This document shows, in pieces, positions 30,708-39,354 of a DNA stretch of 64,000 nucleotides. The notes below the pieces were generated by a model. It was given only the letters and a program-made list of their open reading frames with translations. It had not been told where the DNA came from and did no database searches. A program made the position numbers and the translations under genes. The DNA comes from Lophium mytilinum (taxonomy: Eukaryota; Ascomycota; Dothideomycetes; Mytilinidiales; Mytilinidiaceae), in assembly GCA_010093605.1 (NCBI GenBank), contig MU004191.1, positions 1,729,832 through 1,793,831 on the forward strand, written 5' to 3'. Each line of letters begins with the position of its first letter. Position 1 is the first letter of the stretch.

Positions 30708-32792
30708 ATGAAAATGTCGGAGGAAGCAACACGCTTGCTCGAAACCTACCAAAAAGAATGGCGTAGTTCCAGATTCTCCTATGCCATCAAAACCCAGCTC
30801 AAAGATGTGGTCAAGAATCAAGTAGAGCCCATTGACAACGCAGTATTGCTCGGATTGGGCTGCTATCGGTTCCAAGACGACGAGCATGAGGGTCATCGCC
30901 CTTTTCTAGGTCAGCTGGTCATCTTCCTCGATCTTGTCAAGTACTTGTCTAACATTCAAGCTCAGGTCCACCCACGAAAGACCGTCACCATGTTCGCCGC
31001 GGACCCTTCCTTCGAAAAGATCGATGAGGCAATACTAGAGCATTACAACATCAAAGTTCTACCTCACGCCGCCAACTACCGCAAACATGTCGGAAGCTCC
31101 ACATTCGTGTTTTCAGCTTACGCTTACCATGTTATCGAAGCAGGTGTTGTCCGTCAACGTCCGGGCCTGTACCTGGGCACTGACTGTAAAAAGCGATTCG
31201 ACTTTTATGATCAGCAGGTTGACTACCCAGGAGCCACTGATAATGATGGACGGCTCCAAGCCATGCAAGGGAAAGCATCTTTCAAGAAATTTATGAAGCA
31301 CTCCTCGGAGATAAAATTCCCAGACGCATCAGGGACACCTTGGTGGAGGAGTGTGAGCGGGCTGTGCTTTTACTGGCCCAAGCCAGTCGCAGTTGTAGAG
31401 CCTGAGGTCGAGTTCCAAGAGCATCAGAAGGCATGGAAGGCGTCTCAATTCTCCGTGGATCTTCGAAATCTGTTGCAAGCTCGACCGGGGGCCATTGAAA
31501 CGGCAGTGCTACTCGGAATGGGCAGTGTCAAGGGTCTTGCCGGTCCTGGATGGCAAGCAAAGCGCATGTATCAGCTTGTGATATTCCTCGATATTGTCGA
31601 CAAACTTTCAAGGGCGCAGTCTGACATGAAAATCAAGATGATCGCCTCGGATCCTGCTTTCAACGATATCGACAAGAAGCTTCTGAAAGGCCTCGACATC
31701 GAGGTTGTCGATCGGTCTTCCCCTACCTCAAATTACGAAGACGAATGGAATGTTGGTCCATCTACATTTGTCTTTGCGGCAGGCGTTCCATTTGATGTTG
31801 ATCTCGACGTCGCCTCGCGCAACCCGGGCCTCTATCTTGGCCCCGATTGGGCTGGACGCTTGGATTTCTGTCATCTTTCTGATCAAAAAATCAAAGGAAA
31901 GGTTTACGAAGATCTGCTTCATGGCAGTACTGAGGAAATCTTCCCGTCCGCAATCAATAGAATTGACAAGACGAAGGCCCCTCCGGAAGGCTGGGAAGAG
32001 CTGCAGCGCCTGACACTTGGAGCTGTTGACTCTATGTGCTTCTACTGGCCGAAGAAGTTCTCGACCGAAGAGCAGGCTGCCCTTCCTGTACTAGGTGAGC
32101 ACTATTCCATGCCCTTCATTAGATGTCAGAATGCTTGGAACTCCTCTAGATTTCGCGGTGAGCTGAGAGCACTCCTCGCGAAGGAATTCAAACATGCTGG
32201 GTCTATTGATACTGCAATTCTACTAGGTGTGGGGAGTATCTCAGCCGCGCATCGCAAGGGGCAATACAACAAGACAAGCGTCCTCAACCAACTCGTTATC
32301 TTCCTTGACATCGTCGAATATCTTTCAGATGCTCGCGGAGGTCGTAGTATCAAAGTTCTCGCTTCAGAGCCAAACTTCCACGACATTGACAAGAAGATGC
32401 TGCAAGATCTCGGGATCCAAATCCTACCGGAGAACGAATGGGAATCGGAATGCGGCCCATCCTCTTTTGTCTTCGCGGCAAAGCTACCATTTTTCATTGA
32501 CGTGAAGGTCGTCTCAAAGAATCCGGGCCTTTATCTGGGTCCCAGCAAAGAAGCCCGACAAGCCGGTGTAGCGACGGCAAATTGCAGGGAGGTTTATGAG
32601 GACTTCTTCCAGTGGCGTATTGAGAGTTTCTTCCCGTCTGCGGAGAGATACGGCCAAGCGAGCGTTCCAGAGGGCTGGAGAGATTTGAAAAAGCTGACGG
32701 CAGGAGCTGTCATATGGATGGCCTTTTACTGGCCCGAAATAGAGGCTTTGGATAAAGTTCGATTTTCCCTTGAGCAATTCCTCGTGTGGTAG
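30708..32792 (+). CDS. Protein of three tandem SRR1-like units
   Basis: Single exon of 694 aa from ATG 30708; the alternative ATG 30714 has a similar context and the frame is open upstream without an ATG, so an upstream exon ending at the cctacag near 30668 is possible. The protein is three copies of one unit of about 234 residues. Each has a W-x-x-S-R/Q-F entry, a block VLLGLG / VLLGMGS / ILLGVGS, QLVIFLDIV with a following helix, DPxF..ID..L (ADPSFEKID, SDPAFNDID, SEPNFHDID), GPSTFVFAA, and NPGLYLGP, ending in FYWP. This matches the SRR1-like fold, known from plant SRR1 and yeast Ber1, implicated in clock/phytochrome signalling and microtubule or heme-related processes; biochemical activity is unknown. 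Most SRR1 proteins have one unit. Confidence 0.75.
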   Translation: MKMSEEATRLLETYQKEWRSSRFSYAIKTQLKDVVKNQVEPIDNAVLLGLGCYRFQDDEHEGHRPFLGQLVIFLDLVKYLSNIQAQVHPRKTVTMFAADPSFEKIDEAILEHYNIKVLPHAANYRKHVGSSTFVFSAYAYHVIEAGVVRQRPGLYLGTDCKKRFDFYDQQVDYPGATDNDGRLQAMQGKASFKKFMKHSSEIKFPDASGTPWWRSVSGLCFYWPKPVAVVEPEVEFQEHQKAWKASQFSVDLRNLLQARPGAIETAVLLGMGSVKGLAGPGWQAKRMYQLVIFLDIVDKLSRAQSDMKIKMIASDPAFNDIDKKLLKGLDIEVVDRSSPTSNYEDEWNVGPSTFVFAAGVPFDVDLDVASRNPGLYLGPDWAGRLDFCHLSDQKIKGKVYEDLLHGSTEEIFPSAINRIDKTKAPPEGWEELQRLTLGAVDSMCFYWPKKFSTEEQAALPVLGEHYSMPFIRCQNAWNSSRFRGELRALLAKEFKHAGSIDTAILLGVGSISAAHRKGQYNKTSVLNQLVIFLDIVEYLSDARGGRSIKVLASEPNFHDIDKKMLQDLGIQILPENEWESECGPSSFVFAAKLPFFIDVKVVSKNPGLYLGPSKEARQAGVATANCREVYEDFFQWRIESFFPSAERYGQASVPEGWRDLKKLTAGAVIWMAFYWPEIEALDKVRFSLEQFLVW

Positions 32793-33601
32793 CCGCGCTC
32801 TCAAAGCGCTATCTTTTTCGGTTTCTTTGCAAAGACCGTATCTAATAGCTGTCTAATGCAATGTAAATCCCTTCAAAAAAACCTTTATTGTGCTGATTGG
32901 TTACAGGCTGCAAAGCTTTGAATCTCCTACTTCAGTTCTTAGGTAGCAAATTCCTGTTCAATTGTGTTTGTCTCAAAAGAAGTGTTCTAGCCAGCGGCGA
33001 GGGTATAGATTGACGAATATGCAAGAAATATAACTTGACGATAGCTCATCGCTTGAATAAGGAGAAGGTGGTCAAGGTTGGCACGCCTGACGAGTTGCTC
33101 GCTAGGATGGCGAGGAAGAAGAATGCGGGGGTGAGGAAATGGAAGACGACGAAGAGGAGGAGGAGGAAGGAGCGGATAAGGCTTGGTTTAGGGAGATGTG
33201 GGATACTGCTTAGTGAAGATAGACAGTTAGAGAGAATTCGCAGCCATTAGAACTAGCATTCCAAACGCATCACCGCTCACCATCCATGAACTCAGGTCAT
33301 TCATCTTATCCCCCCCATGTCCCCTCCCAAGCGCCATTAAATCCGCCCACCTTAAATGACCCCTCCCATCTCTTGCCCTCAGCATCTCGTCATACTTTTC
33401 TATCCATTCACCTTCCGTCGCCGCCTCCCAAAGATTTTTGTGGGCAGGAAGCGGTAGAACGGACAGCCCGACTTTAGATTTAGCCCGTCCTTCAGGTTTG
33501 ATGTCGAACAGAAGGTGCAGTATGAAGAGTACCGTTACTTAAGGTGGCAATAAAGTTAGCAAATCTATCAGAATTAGAATGAAGAAAATGATATGGATTC
33601 T
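32793..33601. other. Interval containing an ABC transporter relic
   Basis: Apart from the relic at 33035-33125 I see no gene. The DNA at 33251-33480 is C/T-rich on the plus strand without coding motifs. Confidence 0.4.
33035..33125 (+). pseudogene. Fragment of an ABC transporter nucleotide-binding domain C-terminus
   Basis: The frame reads TIAHRLN, then VVKVGTPDELLARM. In ABC exporters the H-loop TIAHRL is followed about 20 residues later by a V-E-x-G-T-H/P-x-E-L-L motif at the end of the nucleotide-binding domain. Here the two motifs are only about four residues apart, and Walker A, signature and Walker B are missing upstream, so it is a truncated relic with an internal deletion, not a gene. 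After 33125 the frame turns into low-complexity Lys/Arg codons with no homology seen. It lies next to a transcription factor and a reductase gene, the common neighbours of transporters in fungal metabolite clusters. Confidence 0.6.
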
Positions 33602-35110
33602 TTATAACAACTGTTGCGTAAGACACTTCTTCGGGGGATTCCAAGACACCACTATGGTTGTCTCGGAATACTCCCTGAGTAGTTTCAAAAACAACAAATT
33701 GCTGGGAAAGTTTTCATCTTTATCGGGAGCTTTCGTACCGGTCCTTCGTTTCGACTCCACCAACACCCACTCTTTCCATTCCGGACGGCGGCCTTCGATC
33801 TCAGCACTGCAGACTAATTTGAACTGTCCAGCTTGGATCTCAATTTCCTAGCAAGAAGAACCGTCAGCTTGTTGACAAGCGGAGGACATCAAAGTCTCAC
33901 CGTCATCGCTCTAGCGAGCTCGCTGTCGAATTCAGCGGAGAATGAGTCCTCGTCAAAGATCCTGAGGAGGATATACAACGTGACTGCCTGAAGCATGGAC
34001 AGCACAGTCCACTCATCTCCGTTCACGTATTCGTTTATAAAGCGGTTCTTTTCCATGGTTATAGTGCGCCAGATGAAAGAGCTTGTTGCAGGTGTCTTGG
34101 TGGTGTAGAGTGAGACGATCGATTTGCAAATCTCTAGTGTCGGTAAGGGAGGTGGGGTTGCGCAAGTCGGAGTTTGACACGAGTTCGGGGGTGGAAGCGA
34201 CGTGCCGTGGATGAAGGGCGGCAGGTTCTTCGTTGCAAGGGCCGTAGCGTACGATTTGAAGTTCTGCAAAAGGAAGGTACGGCCGATCTGTGAGCCCGTT
34301 GAGAGATATGCGTGAATGAATGGGCTTCTGGGCGAGGTGGGGGACAGATCGTAGTCCATGGGTCGAAGGACTAGGTAGGGGGTATGGAACATGCAGTCTG
34401 CGGGAGTTGAGAATGTCGCGTCGAGGGTTAACCCTAAGCTTGGTGATGGACTAGAGATGAACCAGTTGATCGGGGATCCATTGAATGGATAGCCATTGGA
34501 CGAAATATTAGCACCCATGTCAGAAACTTCCAAGTCTTCCACAAATCCAGCTTCCGATTCCCAGAGAGCGAGGTCGTTCTGAGGCGTTAGGTCGGGCACA
34601 GGAGCAAGCCAAAGACTAGGAGTATCCATATCTAAGCTGATCTGATCGTCATTGCCGTTGTCCGCATGGGCATTCCAACGAATGTCGGTTTGATTGCCCG
34701 GTTCCGCGATATCAACAAGCAATGTACTATCGGAGCTTGGTTCAGGTTGCTGGGCTGAGGTCGCACTCTTCCTAGTCAGTTCATAAACACAAGTAAGGCC
34801 CCTATCATCGCATCGACTACAATTTGGGAGTTCCGAGTCGCATTTTGCTTTTGCTTTCCGACAAGCTGCACATGATTTCCTCAAGACCGGGAGACTGTCC
34901 ACCAACTTCTTCCTACAGTACAGTACGTGTCGATTCCTCGAGGTTCCTAGCACGACAATTGAGTAAATGGCTAATGGGATTGTGTTTGAGAACAAAAGGA
35001 ATCCTACGTTTTGTGAACGCTTTGGAGCAGATCTTGCAGAGGAACGGCCCGGTATCATTGTCGATATGCCGGTAGGAGGATGTTCCACTAGTCCTAGGCT
35101 CTGTATTCAT
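33602..35110 (-). CDS. C2H2 plus Zn2Cys6 fungal transcription factor
   Basis: Three exons, 35110-35008, 34946-33901 and 33847-33602 (introns 61 and 53 bp; GTAGGA/TAG and GTGAGA/TAG), giving 464 aa. Exon 1 joined to exon 2 rebuilds a C2H2-type finger, FLCKICSKAFTKR joined to TSRNRHVLYCRKK (C25, C28, H41, C45). A complete binuclear cluster follows: C60-x2-C63-x6-C70-x6-C77-x2-C80-x6-C87. The rest is the middle regulatory region; exon 3 adds EWKEWVLVESKRRTG, common near the end of the fungal-specific TF domain. Past that, the C-terminal reading is less certain: a further intron (donor near 33784) is possible and would change the tail. Combined C2H2/Zn2Cys6 factors often control neighbouring metabolic genes. 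The SDR gene is divergent from it, 670 bp away. Confidence 0.85.
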
Positions 35111-35780
35111 GGACGTCTGCTGCGACCTTCGGATGTAATGGCTGATAGCAAGGCCAGGGCGGAGGAGATCAATCTTCTAAGTTGCTGCGCTTTCATGTCA
35201 TCCGGATAATTTGGCTCTTGCCGCTTCGGGTTAGGCTGTTTAGCGCGCTGCAGAACACAACTCCACACCTCAACCTCACTCCGCCGTCTCTTCTTACAAC
35301 AAGATCACAAATCTTTCAAGACGACCTCTATCGCCGCTCAGCTTTCTGGCCTCGAGAGATCTGGTAATTGCCCGATTGAACCATCTATAATACTAGGGGC
35401 TCTGACGTTTACGGAGGGCCGAGCCTTCGTCTCGTCGATGCCTTTACAAGGATATCTCCGATCATTAAATCCGTGCTAGCGTTTTGTCGATTTTCCGAGC
35501 TGTACAATATTTTCCGCTACCACAATTGCCAAGTACCACCACGTTTAATGCAGTTGAATTTTATTGCATCGTTCTCGTTCATGTCCGGAGATTCTTGTCG
35601 CCCTGAAATGCCTTCGCAATTGTATAAGATGGCATGCATTTCCCCTTTCTCCTGGTCCCTTCATCATATTCTTCACCTCATCTTCATCATATTGAAGATC
35701 CCAACACTCCCATCTCTTCCATCTCATCTCAACTTCTTTCAAAGAAAATTTGCAAGTCTCTTCTGAGCATCTCAATCATA
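35111..35780. promoter_or_regulatory. Divergent promoter of the regulator and the SDR reductase
   Basis: 670 bp between the two start codons, with no gene inside. It is C/T-rich on the plus strand from 35640 to 35775, directly before the SDR ATG. Shared control by the adjacent regulator is an inference from orientation only; no CGG-type half-site pair was identified with certainty. Confidence 0.4.
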
Positions 35781-36938
35781 ATGGCAGGAGATCTCATTCT
35801 CGTAAGAAACCACAGGCTCCACAGGTTCCACAGCCGTTTTCACTAACGACAATTACTTACACCTTCATAGATAACGGGCGTTTCTGGCTATATCGGATTC
35901 AAGACTCTGATCCTAGCTCTTGAAGCAGGGTCCACAGTACGTGCGGTCATCCGCAAGGCTGAACAGGCCACAAAACTCCAGTCTCACGCTCGAGTCGCAC
36001 CCCACATGGACAACCTACAATGGGTTGTTATTCAAAATCTCTCAGACACCCACTCCTTCGATCCTTACCTCGCTGGTGTCACGGGAATTCTTCATATCGC
36101 CTCCCCTACTGCCATCGAGGTATTACCCATTTCCGTACCCGTGCCTGATCGTCACGAAGCTAATCCTTTTTAGTCGGACGACTACGACCGCGATATTATC
36201 GACCCAGCCTTAAAAGTGACCCTCTCCATCCTCAACGCCGCGCACCGCACTCCCTCAATCAAGCGTGTCGTCATCACCTCCTCTGCCGTAACCATGGTCT
36301 CCTTCGCCTGGATGTTTGGTCCCGCGCCTGCGTCCCCAGACCTCACACTATTTACCGCAGCCGACATCAACTCCAACATTGCCGGTTCCTACGGCACGTC
36401 AATGGAAGCATACTTCGCATCCAAGACCCTATCCCGCATTGCTACAAGAAAATTCATGGAGGAGAAGAAGCCAGAATTTGAGTTCGTTAACTTGCTCCCA
36501 ACAGTAGTATTCGGGCCAGATGAACTGGCTACAAATGCCGCTGAGTTGGTGACGTCCGGGAACTATCTTGCACTTGGTCCGCTCCTGGATGTCAATATTC
36601 CACAGATGGTGGGGGCTACAGTGCATGTTGATGATGTGGCTAGGGCGCATGTCGATGCGTTGAAGCCGAGTGTGCAAGGGAACAAAGACTATATTTTGAG
36701 TTCTGATGCGCCGGATGGTATTGATTGGAAAGATGCGCAGGATTATGTTAGGAAGTGCTTTCCGGAAGCTGTGGAGAACGGGACATTGAAAATGGGGGCG
36801 AGCTCGACGGCGAGGATCTGGAGGTTGGATACTCAGGAGACGGAGAAAGAGTTTGGGTGGAAGTGCGTATCATTCAAGGAGACGTTGAAAGAGCTTGTGG
36901 GGCAATGGTTGAAGTTTGTAGCGGCGGAGAAGAATTAA
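35781..36938 (+). CDS. NAD(P)-dependent extended SDR, dihydroflavonol/ketone reductase type
   Basis: Three exons, 35781-35801 (only seven codons), 35871-36119 and 36174-36938; introns 69 and 54 bp (GTAAGA/TAG and GTATTA/TAG); 344 aa. The tiny first exon MAGDLIL is required to begin the Rossmann strand, giving LILITGVSGYIG with the T-G-x-x-G-x-x-G dinucleotide motif (9-16). Further hallmarks: HIASP (82-86), VVITSSAV (122-129) with catalytic Ser, and Y170-x3-K174 in EAYFASK. HVDDVARAHVDAL is the substrate-binding strand typical of dihydroflavonol-4-reductase and methylglyoxal reductase (Gre2)-like enzymes. It probably reduces a carbonyl with NADPH in the cytosol; substrate unknown. Its divergent partner is a transcription factor gene, suggesting a regulated metabolic pair. 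Confidence 0.92.
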
Positions 36939-37189
36939 GATTGTGGTACGGTTTGATTTAGCTAGATAACTTGAATCTAATCTTGCAATTATGTGCGGAA
37001 TTTAGAAAATGTCTTACCAATAGCTGTAATCATCGGACCGCTCATTATGCTTACACCGCGTGTCTCGGGACGCCGTATGGGATCTTGAAAAAGAATAAAC
37101 AGCATACAGAATCTGGAGAATCCCACTACTAATCGTATCAAATAACCCAAAAATCTGGAGAAAGAGTCTCAAGCGATCGTGAACCTGAA

Positions 37190-38761
37190 TCACCTTGTTT
37201 TACGTTTAGTCTTTTGCTCATCTTTGGAATTTGGCTGGTTTCTGGGCTTGTGGTGACGCTTGGGAACATCTGCATGCTTTGGTCGATCCTGCGGCGCGGT
37301 GCCATTCTGCTGCTTAGGTGTCTTCGCGCCTCTAGGCTTTCTCGTTTTCTGGTCAGGCTTTGTTTTCTTCTTCTCGGGTCTCCCTTCCCTCTGCTCCACT
37401 TTTCTGTCCTGCTGCTTGCCTTGTCTCCCCTTTTGCTTAGGTCTGCCCACCCTCTGCCCGATATTCCTTTCCTTCTGCTCGGGGTTCGTTTTTTTTCGCG
37501 ATTCTGCTTTATTTTTTGACTCTCGGTCTTTTTTCGTAGCTTTATCGTGCGAAAAATTCCGCGAGTGTTCCGTTTTGGAGAAGTTAGCCTTCCTCGTCAG
37601 CTTAGATTTCTTCCCCTTTGGAGATTGAACTCCATTCGTTCCCAAAACATCTTCAGCCCCGACTTCAACCTGCAAATCAGGCCGCGTGACTACTTTCTTA
37701 GATGAAGTCATCTTTGAATTCCCTGTCTTGAGTAATAAACTGTCGTTGCCAATCGTAGGGCTTCCTGCCTCAGCACTCGGTCGCGACTCAGACCGTCTAC
37801 GTTCCGCCTTCGTGGATATGGTTCCATCTACCTTTGGCGACATTCCTTCCCTTGGATCTTCAAATACAATTACCTGTGCCTGTTCGAGTGAGCCGTCCAC
37901 CCCTTGCTCTTGCTGAAACTCAGCGACCCAACTAAGCTCTGACTTCATCTCGTTCAGCGCATGCCAGAGGAACTCGCGGCCGTAGTATTCGATCTCCTCT
38001 TGCTGAAACACCCCGCACGCGTCTATGATCTCAAAGGTTTCTAAGAGGTCATCGTGGTATATCTGCGCAAACCCTAAGAAGCGGTCTCGATCGAAATTGT
38101 AACAAAAGGTCTTAACTCATTCCATGTTCTCAGCGGCCAGGAACCTGATCACCTCGACAAGGAAACTGCCATCCTTAGTGCTGATATCGTGCTTATCAAA
38201 GAGATGCTTAGGCTGGCGGCCCGGGTAGACATAGTGACAGGCCTCGGGGTGCTTTTGTTTGTAGCGCATCGCGAAGTCCTTGCTGGTGCTGGATCCAGAT
38301 ATCTCGAAACGGGCGTTAGATAGTTCAGTCGATTTACTTTCCCGCGCCCTTGCGATCCTCTCTGAGATATGGAACAGAGAGAACATAGCTGGGTAATTTG
38401 TCATTGTTTGAGCTTCCCATTTTGGACTTATTCCAAGGCTCAAATTTCTCATCCATTCAGTAATATAGTCTATCGCCATACCACCCATCGTGGCACATCG
38501 CGATGAATAATTAAGGGGTTTAGGTAGTCGCCGTTTGATCGGTCTCCAATCGAAATTATGAGGATCGTGATATCTATACCGAGATGGATCTACACGCCGA
38601 CGAGGCTCATCCTGAGCTAATGCTTCTAATTTCACCGATATGAAAGGCTGCGGTATATGGTCCCAGCGCGCGAGAACCATCCCGATGCCTTCGGATATGC
38701 ATTTTCGGAGTTCTTTGTCATCTAAATATGTGCTAGAGGTAAGAGTTGCTTCGTTGATCAT
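37190..38761 (-). CDS. Lysine-rich hypothetical protein, frame interrupted by one TGA
   Basis: The minus frame is open from ATG 38761 to TGA 38117-38119 (214 aa), then continues in the same frame to 37190. The second part has no ATG for its first 50 or so codons after the TGA, and those codons (CYNFDRDRFLGFAQIYHDDL) look coding, so it is one gene. Three readings are possible: a 90-bp phase-0 intron (donor gtgatc near 38157, acceptor gcgcag near 38066) removes the TGA; the TGA is a TGG-to-TGA mutation of a Trp codon; or read-through. I do not recognise the family. The N-terminal half is globular, with CATMGGMAIDYITEWMRNL; the C-terminal about 150 residues are disordered and very rich in Lys, Arg and Gln with KRKTR at the end, suggesting nucleolar or nucleic-acid binding. 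Confidence 0.5.
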
Positions 38762-39354
38762 TTTTTGTATTAGTATGTGTTAGTAGAATACCGTGGTGTA
38801 TGGTGCTAGTAAGAAATAAGAAAGGTCGGGATGGAGGCATCTTTCCGCTTTCTTTCTTTGTCGTGTTCTTCGAGCTTGTTGTTCTAGGTTAACGTCATCA
38901 TGAATGCACAATGCTTTTGTTTTACCGCGCTTCACACAATTCTTTCGGAGTCTTACTCGCAAGTTTGAATAGAACACTCCCCCAAAGCCCACAGCGAAAG
39001 CAGTACGGGCAAAGGCGATAAAGCTCTGTGAGGTGGTGCGCTTGGCCTGGAGAGCGTGGCCATGATTCGCGACCCAAGTGTGGTTAGCTTGGCTCTAGCA
39101 CAAAGAAGTAGGAAACTCCTGAAATCACCAGCAATTATGAAGATGCCTTCTTGAATTGATTTTCAATTGTTTTGTCTAGTGTTTTCCGCTTTCATATAAT
39201 CGCTAGTAGTACAGAAATCATACGGAAACAGGATATCCAAAGAAGCATCCAGTGTTTTCCTTTTCTACACGTCAAACCGCTCATCGCCCTGTAAACCGAT
39301 CAATATTCGGCGCCCGGAATGTAAAAAACTGTCCACACAGTGTAAGTCAAAGAC
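38762..39354. other. Gene-free interval
   Basis: Upstream of the lysine-rich gene and downstream of APH paralogue 3. A basic open frame at 38780-38992 (minus) has no motif and is not called. No repeat seen. Confidence 0.4.

Noticed and set aside
38780-38992. 70-codon basic minus-strand frame upstream of the lysine-rich gene
   Set aside because: No motif, uncertain start, and no splice link to the gene downstream.
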